Below the pieces are notes generated by a model. That model did no database searches and was not told the origin of the DNA. It saw only the letters and a program-made list of their open reading frames with translations. DNA of 64,000 bases from Roseibium salinum (GTDB lineage Bacteria; Pseudomonadota; Alphaproteobacteria; Rhizobiales; Stappiaceae). A program made the position numbers and the translations under genes. The stretch is taken from NCBI RefSeq assembly GCF_026240905.1, contig NZ_JAPEVI010000003.1:3162001-3226000 (forward strand), in the 5' to 3' direction. This document shows positions 33,317 to 42,663 of this stretch, one piece after another. Numbering within the stretch: position 1 is the stretch's first letter; the number at the start of each line of letters is the position of its first letter.

Positions 33317-33699
33317 GCCTACAAGTCCTCCCGCTGACCCAGGAACTGGCAGAACTGATCGCGTTGCCATTCAGGTTGCTGAAGCTGGAACCATACATCA
33401 AAGACGATTGCATGATCCAATGTCCATTGCGTTTCGAGCACGGGACCACGGTACATGTCGTCATCATGCATACGGCAAGAAAGGGATTTCTGCGGGGTAC
33501 AAAGGAAGGTATCTCGGTGGCCATTGCGGTGCTTGGAGGGAATGATGCGGTACAATCGGTATTGCATCGTACAGAGTTTCCGATGCCTAACGGGAACCAC
33601 GACATGACGTTCTGCATGAAGCTATCCGCAGCGGTACGTGCAGTCGCTTGGAGGCTGTACCAAACATCCAACATGGGTAGGTGCATTGACTTACACTAA
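33313..33699 (+). CDS. Hypothetical protein overlapping int
   Basis: This is a 128-residue protein, translationally coupled to int by an ATGA overlap. I do not recognise it. The N terminus (LTQELAELIALPFRLLKLEPYI) could be helical; the rest is mixed with several Cys, Met and His residues. There is no signal peptide or membrane helix. A role with the integrase, for example in excision control, is only suggested by position. Confidence 0.6.
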   Translation: MSLQVLPLTQELAELIALPFRLLKLEPYIKDDCMIQCPLRFEHGTTVHVVIMHTARKGFLRGTKEGISVAIAVLGGNDAVQSVLHRTEFPMPNGNHDMTFCMKLSAAVRAVAWRLYQTSNMGRCIDLH

Positions 33700-33835
33700 T
33701 GCAAAAATTGGCTGAAATCAGCAAGTTCAAGCAGCTGTCTCGTATTAGATAATAGAACCCTGTTCTGATCATCCAAGCTCCGCCACTTCTCTCTATAAAC
33801 CCTTCTTGAGAAAACTGGCGGTCTTCAACTCACCT

Positions 33836-33866
33836 GGCTCGTCGCTTCATGCGGCGGGCCTTTTTT
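33836..33866 (+). terminator. Terminator upstream of the helicase-like gene
   Basis: GCTCGTCGC pairs with GCGGCGGGC (two G-T pairs) across TTCAT, followed by CCTTTTTT. It closes the int transcript and shows that the next gene does not start before it. Confidence 0.65.
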
Positions 33867-33886
33867 GTGCCTACAGGAGCAGTCAC

Positions 33887-35734
33887 TTGAAGATGAAATT
33901 TGCCGAAGCCATGGAACGCCGCTGGATCAACGAGCTCGGACTGAAAGCCAATCCAGCTCTCATTGAAGGCTGGAAACAGTTGCATGCTGCAGTCGCTGGA
34001 CAACCGTTGGCCGATCACTGGAGTGCAGTCCAACTACCGACTGGAGCCGGAAAGACCCAGGCCATTGCGTTGATGTGTTCACGATACGAAGAACTTGAAC
34101 ACCCCGGTGCACTCATCGTCACCCGGTTTCGGAGTGAAGCCAATTCATTGGCGGATCAAATCAACGATATTGCAGAGACACCAATCGCTGTCGCCTGCCA
34201 CTCAGAGAACGACATCAGTTGTGAGGCCATGAAGCGTCATCCGGTGCTCATCATCACGCACAGCGCATTTGAACAAGCCCTGAAAGCTGTTGCGGATGGC
34301 AGGAAACTCACGTCCCGGCTGCACGATTTTAAGGACTGGAAACGGGGAACGCGAGCTTGGACGATTATTGATGAAATGCCTAATTTCGTGGAACCACTTA
34401 CTGTGAGCTTGAACGCTATCGAAGCCATGGTCACGGAGCTTGACAGAATACAGTCCTTGTCCGGCACAATTTGCCACCAGCAATTGAAACGCTTCCTCAA
34501 CAAGCTGCGCAGTGCAGACAACGCTACTCAGCAGAACCGGGTCCTCACGGCCGAGGAAATGAACCTTCTGCGCGACATCTGGTTCGATGAACTCGACAAT
34601 GATCTTTGGCTTACACCAGAGCGGCACTTTACGAGTGGAGAACCCCATGAGCTTCGCGGAGTGGAAGTTCGTTCCGGATACATGAAAGTCGTTTCCTGCC
34701 TTGAGAAACTGTCCCAGCTCGACGTTCTGTGGAAGAGCTCACAACGCGGCATTGAGCGTCTGAACGGCGCAAGGCTTCTCTTCAAATATGCGGGCAGCTC
34801 CGGCGTAATTCTTGACGCAACCGCGAGCACTGACCCGGCGTATGAACTTCTTGGCGATCGGATCAAAATCCTGCCTCGCCCAGAGGGCATTCGCGATTAC
34901 AGCAACGTCCGGCTGAACCTGTCTTATGGCCACCGTGTTGGAAAAGAACACATGTGCAGCAATGGACGGGAGGAATGGTCACGTGTTCTGGAAGCCTTGA
35001 AGCGCGACCTAGATGAGGGCCGCCGCGTACTGGCGATCAGTCACAAGGACAATGTACCCGTTCTACAGACCTTCGGTCACTTCGACGGGGAACTGTCGGT
35101 GGCTCACTGGGGAGCCCTGGACGGCAAGAACAACTGGGCTGACTTCGACAGTGCATTGTTGTTCGGCCTTCCGTCCCTGGACAACGTTACACCCACGAAC
35201 CTGTTTCTCGGATGCGTGGGAACGCTCACGAACGAATGGCTGAGCGGAGACCGTGAATACGGTGTGCACGCTGACATCCAGCAGGCACTCAAGGACGGGT
35301 TCACCATCCGAAGCGTTGTACAGGCGATTAACCGGGTTCGTTGCAGACAGGCGATCAATGAACACGGAGAATGCGAGCGCACAGACATTTACGTGCTGAT
35401 GCCGAAGGGAGCTAAGGGCGACAAGATAGTGTCAGCGATACAAGAACAGATGCCGGGCATTCAGGTGTTGAGCTGGAAGAAAGCCGACAAGGTGCCACCG
35501 GCACGAAAGCAGCTGACGCTGCACCGGCTCGTTGAACATTTGAAACAGCTCAAGCCGGGAACATACACCAAGCGAGAAGTGATGCAGGCAGCGAATATCG
35601 CGAAGCGAAGCTTCGACAGACTGTCCAGGAAATTGCAGGACCCGACCACATCAGCCTACAAGCGGCTTGCAGAACTCAACGTCGACTATGCCTGTGCGAT
35701 TGGAGGTGCCCAGGCGCAGTTTATCGTCTCCTGA
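33887..35734 (+). CDS. Helicase-like P-loop ATPase of the island
   Basis: This is a protein of about 615 residues. Motif I is VQLPTGAGKTQAIA about 50 residues in, motif II reads AWTIIDEMPNF (an IDEM variant of DEAD), and a second RecA-like half contains VILDATAST and later SVVQAINRVRCRQ, resembling helicase motifs V and VI. The C terminus (YTKREVMQAANIAKRSFDRL) looks like a helix-turn-helix. It could be the island's replication or mobilisation helicase or a defence helicase; I cannot choose. The TTG start at 33887 follows AGGAG (33875-33879) by seven bases; ATG 33893 is the alternative. Confidence 0.75.
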   Translation: MKMKFAEAMERRWINELGLKANPALIEGWKQLHAAVAGQPLADHWSAVQLPTGAGKTQAIALMCSRYEELEHPGALIVTRFRSEANSLADQINDIAETPIAVACHSENDISCEAMKRHPVLIITHSAFEQALKAVADGRKLTSRLHDFKDWKRGTRAWTIIDEMPNFVEPLTVSLNAIEAMVTELDRIQSLSGTICHQQLKRFLNKLRSADNATQQNRVLTAEEMNLLRDIWFDELDNDLWLTPERHFTSGEPHELRGVEVRSGYMKVVSCLEKLSQLDVLWKSSQRGIERLNGARLLFKYAGSSGVILDATASTDPAYELLGDRIKILPRPEGIRDYSNVRLNLSYGHRVGKEHMCSNGREEWSRVLEALKRDLDEGRRVLAISHKDNVPVLQTFGHFDGELSVAHWGALDGKNNWADFDSALLFGLPSLDNVTPTNLFLGCVGTLTNEWLSGDREYGVHADIQQALKDGFTIRSVVQAINRVRCRQAINEHGECERTDIYVLMPKGAKGDKIVSAIQEQMPGIQVLSWKKADKVPPARKQLTLHRLVEHLKQLKPGTYTKREVMQAANIAKRSFDRLSRKLQDPTTSAYKRLAELNVDYACAIGGAQAQFIVS

Positions 35735-35743
35735 CCACGACCA

Positions 35744-36223
35744 ATGACAACCGCAAATCCTGACACCCACCAGGTGATCAGCCGAGCAGAGGCCGCCCAG
35801 CGCGGCCTCTCTCGTTTCTACACTGGCAAGCCCTGCAAGTCCGGCCATGACGCACCACGGTATGTCAGCAACCGGCAATGCACAGCGTGCAACGCGGTTC
35901 GGGCAGCGACCCAGGAGGATCGGCGCTGTCGCCGGGAACCCGCCTACCGGATGTTCCGGAGCGTACAGCGCCGCAGTGGACAGGTTCTTCGAGGAAGCCA
36001 CAGCCCTGTCGCTGCGATAGGCTGCTCCATGGAAGCTCTCAGACAGTATATTGAAAAGCGGTTCAGGACCGGAATGACGTGGGCGAAATACGGGCAGTGG
36101 GAAGTCGATCATATCGTGCCGCTGAGCCGTGCCAGGACCCTCGCAGAGGCAATCAGGCTATGCCACTACACGAACCTGCAACCACTCTGGAAGCGCGAGA
36201 ACATAATCAAGGGCGGGGCCTGA
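35744..36223 (+). CDS. HNH endonuclease family protein
   Basis: This is a 159-residue protein. The N-terminal half carries a zinc-ribbon-like CKSGHDAPRYVSNRQCTAC. The C-terminal half has WEVDHIVPLSRA followed by LCHYTNLQPLWKRENIIKG, a full HNH core with DH, N and the final N/K. Such small zinc-ribbon HNH proteins are common in phage and island DNA. It follows the helicase-like gene by 9 bases, so the two are likely co-expressed. Confidence 0.82.
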   Translation: MTTANPDTHQVISRAEAAQRGLSRFYTGKPCKSGHDAPRYVSNRQCTACNAVRAATQEDRRCRREPAYRMFRSVQRRSGQVLRGSHSPVAAIGCSMEALRQYIEKRFRTGMTWAKYGQWEVDHIVPLSRARTLAEAIRLCHYTNLQPLWKRENIIKGGA

Positions 36224-36347
36224 TGGCCCCGTCCAGAGCACCCATTAAGCTGGATAGCGCGTGTATCTGTTTTCCGAACACTGCAGCAGTACCCTAAGAT
36301 GTGCCTAAAGTGCCATGTTATTGTCCCTATTCCTTGGCCTTGAAACC

Positions 36348-37487
36348 TTACGCAGCCTCGAAAGCGTTCTCCAGAACGGCAACTGCCGCATCCGCCTGCT
36401 CTATCGTGGAATATCTTCCAAAGCTGAAACGGATACATTCAGCGGCTATCATCTTGTCGTATCCCATGGCCTGTAGAACATGAGACGGTTCAATTGAGCC
36501 TGACGCGCAGGCAGACTGGGTTGACGCGGCGATCTGAGGCTGCAATCGCCCGAGGAGCTCCGAAGCATTCTGCCCTGGAAAGCGCAGAAGGGCATTGCCA
36601 GGGTGCCGGCACTCTTGCGAACCTATTAGGCTAGCAATCTGTTTTTCCTGAAGTATTTTCACAAACCGGTCGCGAATGGCAGACACTCTCGCACGCTCGG
36701 CAAGGCCGGAGTCTTTTACGAGTTCGCATGCTTCCCCAAAACCTACAATCAGTTCGGTCGGCATTGTGCCGCCGCGCCGACCGGCTTGCTGCCCTGCGCC
36801 AACAATGACCGGTTTTACAAGGTCGGACACGCCGGGACCGGTAAGGAGGGCGCCGATGCCTTTGGGTCCGTAGAGCTTGTGGGCAGAGATGGTGGCAAAA
36901 TCAACCTCAAGCTCAAGGAGATCGATATCCATCGCAAGCGGGGCTTGGGCAAGGTCGACATGCAGGAGCACGCCCTTCTTTCTACAGATAGTCGCAATGT
37001 CCTTTAGATCCGCGATCGCACCGTTTTCGTTATTGACCCCTATGATCGATACGAGCGCTGTAACGTCTGTTATCATCCCATCAAGGCAGCGAGAATTTGG
37101 CGCGCCGCGATTGTCTACCGGAATTTTTCGCACGTCCAGCGGGCAAATTTTGGCTTCAGTGAGAATGGATCCATGGTCGGCCACGCCAATCAGAAGTTCG
37201 GTTCGCTGCGATGCTCGACCAACCTCAACGGCTGTATGGATCGCCATGGCATTTGATTCGCTCGCGCCGGACGTGAAAATGACGTCATCTCCTTGAAGTC
37301 CAAAGAGATTTGCAACCTGATGAGCTGCTGCCTCTATGGCCGCGCCTGCGCGCCACCCGAGAACATGATCGGCAGAATGTGGATTTGCAAACAGCGCGGT
37401 CGATGCAGCATTCATTACCTTCAGCACGCGCTCATCCACAGGCGTCGAAGCCTGATAGTCGAGATAGATCGTATCGCCAACTTGCAT
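36348..37487 (-). CDS. sspA: Cysteine desulfurase of a DNA phosphorothioation system (SspA/DndA type)
   Basis: This is a 379-residue PLP enzyme that takes sulfur from L-cysteine as a persulfide for DNA modification. It begins IYLDYQASTPVDERV. H105 lies in ADHGS, the PLP lysine is K204 (ISAHKLYGPKG), and the persulfide cysteine is C327 (STQSACASGS). It is of IscS/NifS fold, but its place next to DUF4007, ATPase and PAPS-reductase-like genes argues for SspA rather than housekeeping IscS. It is divergently transcribed from the sspB-like gene across 79 bases. It could supply sulfur directly to the SspD-like protein. Confidence 0.85.
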   Translation of the reverse strand: MQVGDTIYLDYQASTPVDERVLKVMNAASTALFANPHSADHVLGWRAGAAIEAAAHQVANLFGLQGDDVIFTSGASESNAMAIHTAVEVGRASQRTELLIGVADHGSILTEAKICPLDVRKIPVDNRGAPNSRCLDGMITDVTALVSIIGVNNENGAIADLKDIATICRKKGVLLHVDLAQAPLAMDIDLLELEVDFATISAHKLYGPKGIGALLTGPGVSDLVKPVIVGAGQQAGRRGGTMPTELIVGFGEACELVKDSGLAERARVSAIRDRFVKILQEKQIASLIGSQECRHPGNALLRFPGQNASELLGRLQPQIAASTQSACASGSIEPSHVLQAMGYDKMIAAECIRFSFGRYSTIEQADAAVAVLENAFEAA

Positions 37488-37498
37488 GTTGCCCCCAA

Positions 37499-37546
37499 TA
37501 CTGGACGACGCCTCCAGTACCTAGTATGACTGAGTCTCGTACTGGA
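37499..37546. promoter_or_regulatory. Repeated TACTGGA half-sites in the sspA-sspB divergent intergenic region
   Basis: TACTGGACGA at 37499 recurs as GTACTGGATGA at 37539. Between them, TCCAGTAC (37513-37520) and GTACTGGA (37539-37546) form an inverted repeat with 8-bp arms and an 18-base gap. Three half-sites in 48 bases between two divergent starts suggest an operator for a shared regulator. Confidence 0.5.
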
Positions 37547-37566
37547 TGACACCCCCAGGAGGTCAA

Positions 37567-38503
37567 GTGAACGCGCACGGGATAAAATCTGATGAGTACC
37601 GGCCCTGTTTTTCAGGCCATGAAACTTTTCCGTTGCGCTACGGATGGCTTCAGAAAGCCTACGAGGCAGTAAGTCGGGCCCAATCGCCAAAGGATGCCGT
37701 TCATGTGTTCCGGAATCCAGACTCGATTGCACGCTTTGGCGTCGGCCGAAACATGGTTGGTGCGATTAGGTATTGGGCAACGGGTGCCGGTATACTTGAA
37801 GAATCAAGTGAAGGCCTCGAGGTTACGTGGCTCGGCAACATGCTTTTCGGGGAAGATGGCACCGATCCTAATCTTGAAGAAGACGCTTCATTGTGGCTAC
37901 TGCATTGGCATCTTGCAGGCCGCACACGGTTAACTTCAGCCTATTGGATCTTCAACGAGTTCCGGGGGGAGTTTCCTCAAGCAGGACATTGTCGCCGCTT
38001 TGCTGAAACTTGCGCAAGAGCGTGGGTGGAGCCGAGTTGCCTCAACGACCGTCGATCGGGATCTTCAGTGTCTTCTCAGAACCTATATAGGCGGCCGAGG
38101 GTCGAGCGAGGCAGGAGAATCCATACTCGCCGAGCTAGGTTTGATACGGCCGATAGATAAGCACCGCTCACGACTCTCCCGGGGACGCAAGCCGAATCTG
38201 CCCGACTCGGTTTTTGTGTTTTGCCTCAACGAGTTCTGGAGTGAATTCGCCGAAAGTCAAAATACAATGTCGTTTGAGAATACGGCTTACGCGCCGGGTT
38301 CCCCAGGACGTGTATTTCTCTTGGACGAAGACGACATCGTTGACCGGCTCGAGCGGCTTGAACAGACGTCCGCCGGCGAGTTTGTTTGGTCAGAAACTGC
38401 AGGCCTTCGCCAGATCATTCGCAAACAAATACGCTCTAAAGACAAGCAACGAGCCATTCTTCACGACGCTCTTTCTATGGGTGGCAAAAGCGAGGCCGCA
38501 TGA
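37567..38503 (+). pseudogene. sspB: DUF4007 protein, SspB-like nickase, interrupted by a one-base frameshift
   Basis: SspB is the DUF4007 nicking protein of single-strand phosphorothioation. From the GTG at 37567 (AGGAGG at 37557-37562) the frame gives FSGHETFPLRYGWLQKAY, FGVGRNMVGAIRYWA and AYWIFNEFRG. It then breaks in a run of six G (37964-37969). With five G it would continue SFLKQDIVAALLKLAQERGW into the second frame, through LQCLLRTYIGGRG to the end at 38503. The composite of about 311 residues is complete in content. The indel is a homopolymer change, so it may be a sequencing error or a real inactivation or phase switch. Its stop overlaps the next ATG. Confidence 0.8.
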
Positions 38504-41500
38504 CCGATCCCATATTCATCACGCCAAGATTTCGACGTTCTGTTCGGATCGATACTGATTATGCCTCGCCAGTAGCACTTGAAGGCTTTCATTGCCCTGC
38601 GTCTTTTCAGGCGGCGGTCACGTTCATGGCATCCCATATTGCAGATACCGAGCAAGGAGCCTTCACATGGACCGGCCCTTATGGTGGCGGAAAATCGAGT
38701 CTTGCACTTGCGCTCGCCTGCTTGTTCGGGGCACCGAAGCCGGTTCGCGAGCATGCTGCTTCAGTCTTTGGCGATCATGTTGTCTCTGCACTGAAAAGCG
38801 CTCTGCCATATTTCCCGTCCCGATGGAATGTGCTGCCTCTGGTGACGGAAAGGCGATCGATCACAATCCAATTGGCTGAGTTGCTCGACTTGCCAGTCAA
38901 TGCGACGCCCTCGGACATTCTTGTTGAGCTTGAAAACAGAACGGTCGATCATGGTCTGCTTCTGATAATGGACGAGCTTGGAAGAGGCTTAGAGGCTGCC
39001 GCTGAAGGCGACGGCGACCTGCATCTGCTTCAAGATATTGCTGAACTCGCATCACGCAGTCAGGGAAAATTGGTTTTTCTCGGGATATTGCATCAGGCGT
39101 TCGAGGAATATGCTGAACGTCTTGGACGTAAGGCACAGGAGTCCTGGGCCAAGATTCAGGGTCGCTTTGTCGATATCTCGATATCGGTCTCATTAGAGGA
39201 AACCGTTGAGCTAATCGGCGAGGCACTCGGCCACCAACGCGCAGTTCGCAAGGCCATCCCTCTGGCCGAAGCGTGCGTCGAACGCTTGCGGCCTGCGCGC
39301 ACTAAGGCCGACGCTAAACGTATGGCAGGCAAGCTCGCGCGAGCAGCCCCGCTTCATCCATTGACAGCTTGTCTGGTCGGGCCACTTTCTCGGAGACGTT
39401 TCGGGCAAAACCAAAGGAGCGTCTTTTCGTTTCTGAGTTCAGCGGAACCTTTTGGCCTGCAGGATGCTCTCACCAGCCAACTCATTGACACCTGCTATCC
39501 ACCTCACCTGCTTTGGAACTATCTCGCAGCGAACTTTGACGCAGCTATACTTTCTTCGCCGGACGGGCACCGCTGGGCTTTGGCTCAAGATGTGCTCGAA
39601 CGTAGCGTCGCGCGCGGTTCAAGTGAGATCGAACAGCAGGTTCTGAAGACGATTGCAATCTTTGAATTGCTCAAGGATCGATCAGGGCTAGCGGCCGATG
39701 TAGATACGCTTGCCCTGGCCTTGCATGAGGTCGACCGCTCCGGGATCGAGACCGCTCTCGGGCGTCTCGAGCAGCAATCGGAGATCGTGTTCAGAAAACA
39801 CTCTGGTATCTACGTTCTTTACGCTGGTTCTGATTTCGATGTCGAGGCGCGGCTTGTCGAGGTTCTCACGGAGATAAAGGAAGTCAACCTCGACCTAGTG
39901 CGAAGTCTTGCCGATCTTCAGCCCATGCTGGCCAAACGTCATCATGAGGAAACTGGTGCGATGCGGTGGTTCGAGATGTCAATTGAACCTGTATCGGCTT
40001 TGGAAAACCTGACTTTACGCAAAAATGCGCAGGATGTGATTGGCCGGATCGTCTTCACTTTACCGATGGATGGAGAAGGGGAGCAGGAGCTCGAGAGCAC
40101 CTACAAGCGAGCCGGACAGGCACATAAGCCTCTTCCTTTGATAATCGGCCATCATGGTGATGCTATCGGATTGCTTGAACTGTCGCGGGAGCTCGAAGGG
40201 CTGAACAGCCTCGAGACCCGTTTTACGGAGCTGCGCGGCGATCCGATTGCCAGACGAGAAATCGATGCGCGCTGCACTGAGGTCCGCCAAAAGCTTGAAG
40301 AAAAGCTGCATAGCCTTATAGGCGAGTGTCTTTGGTTTGAGGCCGACGAAAAGCCCCGGAAATTGACAAAACGGCAACTCAACGAACGACTGTCAACTCT
40401 GGCTGACGCGATCTTCGTGGACGCTCCCCACATTCACAACGAATTGCTAAATTGTTCCGAACCTTCGTCCAACGCGGTAAGCGCACGTACGAAACTGATG
40501 AAGCGGATGGCGATCCGCGCATTCGATCGCGACCTAGGCTTTGAAGGAAAGAATTACCCCGCTGAAAGAGGGCTCTACATCTCGCTTCTCCAGGAAACTG
40601 GCATCCATGTTGATGGCCGGTATCGCGCACCAACAGAGCGCGACACACTCTTTCCGCTTTGGCGCGAAGCCGACCGTCTGCTTGAGGCGTCAGAACATAG
40701 TGTTGTCACGGCTGACGAGGTCATCCGCAAATGGAGTGAGAACCCTATTGGATTGAAGAGCGGACTCGGCCCAGTCTTTATCATCGCTTATCTATTTTCC
40801 CGCCGAGAACGCGTAGCAGTTTATGGAGAAGGTGTCTTTCAAAGCAGCTTCAACGAACTATGTGTTGAGTTCCTGGCACGCGACCCCCGAGACATCGGAT
40901 TGAGGCGCGTAGAGATGGAAGGCTTTATCGGTGAGACCCTCGAAGCACTCGGCATTCTTCTGAAACTGAAGGGCAAAGCTGAGCCACTCGCAGTCGCACG
41001 CAAGATTATCGGCGAATTCGACGCGCTTGTTCCCTGGACAGCCAGAACGCAATCCTTGTCTCCTCAAACACTGCAGGTGCGTGAGATCCTCAAACGCGCG
41101 AGCGATCCCAACAAGCTGCTGTTCGATGATCTTCCCCGACTGACGGAACCCTTGCCTGACGGCAATTTTGACGCGAACGCGACAGCCATTCTCTTGCGTG
41201 ATGCTCTCGCCGAAATGCGTGCTGCATACCCCAAAGTACTGGATGATCTAAAGCTTTTGATGCTTAAGGAACTTGATGTGCGCGGCCAAAGCGATGCGGC
41301 GTTGAAAGATCTGCGCGACCGCGCAGATAACATTCGGCAGATCGGCGGCGATCTACGCCTCGAGGCTTTTGTCGGCCGGCTTACCCAGTTCCATGGCACG
41401 CGTGAGGACATGGAAGGGATCGCAGGTGTGGCGGTCAATAAACTCCCTCGAGACTGGAATGATGGCGACCGGGAACGGGCGACCGTTGGCTTGGTGGAAC

Positions 41501-41793
41501 TTGCGAAATCCTTTCTGAAAACGGAGACGGTCGCCCGAGTGAAGGGGCGCAAAGACCGACGACATGCTCTGGCTGTTGTCCTGGGCAAAGATGATATGCC
41601 TCAGTCGCTATTCAGGGAGTTCCAAATTTCCGATGTCGACCGGAGTGACGTGGCGCAGCTAGCTGAGACGTTGGATCTTGCGCTGAGCAACGCAGACCAA
41701 AAGAGTCGGGAAATAATTCTAGCAGCGCTCATTGAAGTGACTTCAAAATACCTTCACGCGAGCGACGAACGCCTCAGGGGAGAAAAAGCATGA
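38500..41793 (+). CDS. sspC: Large P-loop ATPase of the phosphorothioation module (SspC-like)
   Basis: This is a 1097-residue protein. Walker A is GPYGGGKS at residues 59-66 and Walker B is LLLIMDE at 153-159, inside an AAA/STAND-like N-terminal NTPase. The remaining 800 residues are mostly helical with no domain I can name. Size, position between DUF4007 and PAPS-reductase genes, and the P-loop fit SspC, the ATPase of Ssp systems; large BREX-type ATPases share this kind of P-loop. It overlaps both neighbours by four bases (ATGA), so the three are translationally coupled. Confidence 0.82.
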   Translation: MTDPIFITPRFRRSVRIDTDYASPVALEGFHCPASFQAAVTFMASHIADTEQGAFTWTGPYGGGKSSLALALACLFGAPKPVREHAASVFGDHVVSALKSALPYFPSRWNVLPLVTERRSITIQLAELLDLPVNATPSDILVELENRTVDHGLLLIMDELGRGLEAAAEGDGDLHLLQDIAELASRSQGKLVFLGILHQAFEEYAERLGRKAQESWAKIQGRFVDISISVSLEETVELIGEALGHQRAVRKAIPLAEACVERLRPARTKADAKRMAGKLARAAPLHPLTACLVGPLSRRRFGQNQRSVFSFLSSAEPFGLQDALTSQLIDTCYPPHLLWNYLAANFDAAILSSPDGHRWALAQDVLERSVARGSSEIEQQVLKTIAIFELLKDRSGLAADVDTLALALHEVDRSGIETALGRLEQQSEIVFRKHSGIYVLYAGSDFDVEARLVEVLTEIKEVNLDLVRSLADLQPMLAKRHHEETGAMRWFEMSIEPVSALENLTLRKNAQDVIGRIVFTLPMDGEGEQELESTYKRAGQAHKPLPLIIGHHGDAIGLLELSRELEGLNSLETRFTELRGDPIARREIDARCTEVRQKLEEKLHSLIGECLWFEADEKPRKLTKRQLNERLSTLADAIFVDAPHIHNELLNCSEPSSNAVSARTKLMKRMAIRAFDRDLGFEGKNYPAERGLYISLLQETGIHVDGRYRAPTERDTLFPLWREADRLLEASEHSVVTADEVIRKWSENPIGLKSGLGPVFIIAYLFSRRERVAVYGEGVFQSSFNELCVEFLARDPRDIGLRRVEMEGFIGETLEALGILLKLKGKAEPLAVARKIIGEFDALVPWTARTQSLSPQTLQVREILKRASDPNKLLFDDLPRLTEPLPDGNFDANATAILLRDALAEMRAAYPKVLDDLKLLMLKELDVRGQSDAALKDLRDRADNIRQIGGDLRLEAFVGRLTQFHGTREDMEGIAGVAVNKLPRDWNDGDRERATVGLVELAKSFLKTETVARVKGRKDRRHALAVVLGKDDMPQSLFREFQISDVDRSDVAQLAETLDLALSNADQKSREIILAALIEVTSKYLHASDERLRGEKA

Positions 41794-42623
41794 ACTCCAA
41801 TCGGCATGTTCTAGGGCTGTCCGGTGGGCGAGACAGCGCGGCGCTCGCGATCTATATGCGGCAAAGGTATCCGGAAATTGACGTGGAGTACTTCTTTACT
41901 GACACAGGGAAGGAGCTACCTGAAGTCTACGATTACCTCACCCGATTGGAAGGCTATCTCGGCAAGCCCATTCGGCGCCTGAACCCTGACCGGGATTTTG
42001 ACTTCTGGTTGAAGAGTTACAAGAACTACCTACCGTCAGCGCAGTCACGTTGGTGCACTAAGCAATTGAAACTAAAGCCATTTGAAAAGTGGGCGCGTGA
42101 ATATCTTGAGGCTGGCGACACTGTGATTTCCTATGTCGCTATCCGGAGCGACGAGGAATATCGCGAAGGTTATCAGTCGAACAAGGATAAACTCTTGGTA
42201 CGTTTGCCGTTCAAAGAGGCAAGTATCGATAAGTCTGGTGTTATCGAGATTCTCGAAGGTTCAGGTTTGGGCTTACCTGCCTACTACGATTGGCGCACTA
42301 GAAGTGGTTGCACTTTTTGCTTTTTTCAGCAAAAAATTGAGTGGGTACGATTGCGCGAGCGGCATCCTGAAGCATTTGAAGAGGCCAAACTTTACGAGAA
42401 GTCAGCAATTGAACATGGCTCACCTTTTACTTGGAGTCAGGGCGAGTCGCTTTCAGATCTCGAGCAGCCTGAAAGGCAGGCACAGATTAGAGAAGAGCAT
42501 GAGAGGCGGCTGGAGCGAGCTAAAGCACGCCTGCAGTCTAACCCTCTTCGCCCTCGGCAAACGGTTGACCTAGACGACGTGTATGGTGGAGCGGCAAAAG
42601 CATGCCTTACATGTCACAAGTAA
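41790..42623 (+). CDS. sspD: PAPS-reductase/ATP-pyrophosphatase family protein (SspD-like)
   Basis: This is a 277-residue PP-loop enzyme. The SGGRDS loop is at 11-16 and the segment YFFTDTGKELPEVYDYL follows. C89 (SRWCTKQLK), C174 and C177 (GCTFC) and C272/C275 near the end could bind an iron-sulfur cluster as in DndC. It is much shorter than DndC (about 500 residues), and DndB, DndD and DndE are absent, so SspD is the better name. It presumably activates the DNA backbone for sulfur insertion using ATP. A 40-base gap follows, then the effector genes. Confidence 0.83.
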   Translation: MNSNRHVLGLSGGRDSAALAIYMRQRYPEIDVEYFFTDTGKELPEVYDYLTRLEGYLGKPIRRLNPDRDFDFWLKSYKNYLPSAQSRWCTKQLKLKPFEKWAREYLEAGDTVISYVAIRSDEEYREGYQSNKDKLLVRLPFKEASIDKSGVIEILEGSGLGLPAYYDWRTRSGCTFCFFQQKIEWVRLRERHPEAFEEAKLYEKSAIEHGSPFTWSQGESLSDLEQPERQAQIREEHERRLERAKARLQSNPLRPRQTVDLDDVYGGAAKACLTCHK

Positions 42624-42663
42624 AACTAAGATTTTTTTGTGATTTTCGTACTATGGACTTCTG

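Noticed and set aside
36348..37487. Housekeeping IscS/NifS
   Set aside because: The fold is the same, but no isc or suf genes are near, while DUF4007, ATPase and PAPS-reductase-like genes are. A phosphorothioation role is better supported.
41790..42623. DndC
   Set aside because: About half the length of DndC, and DndB, DndD and DndE are absent.
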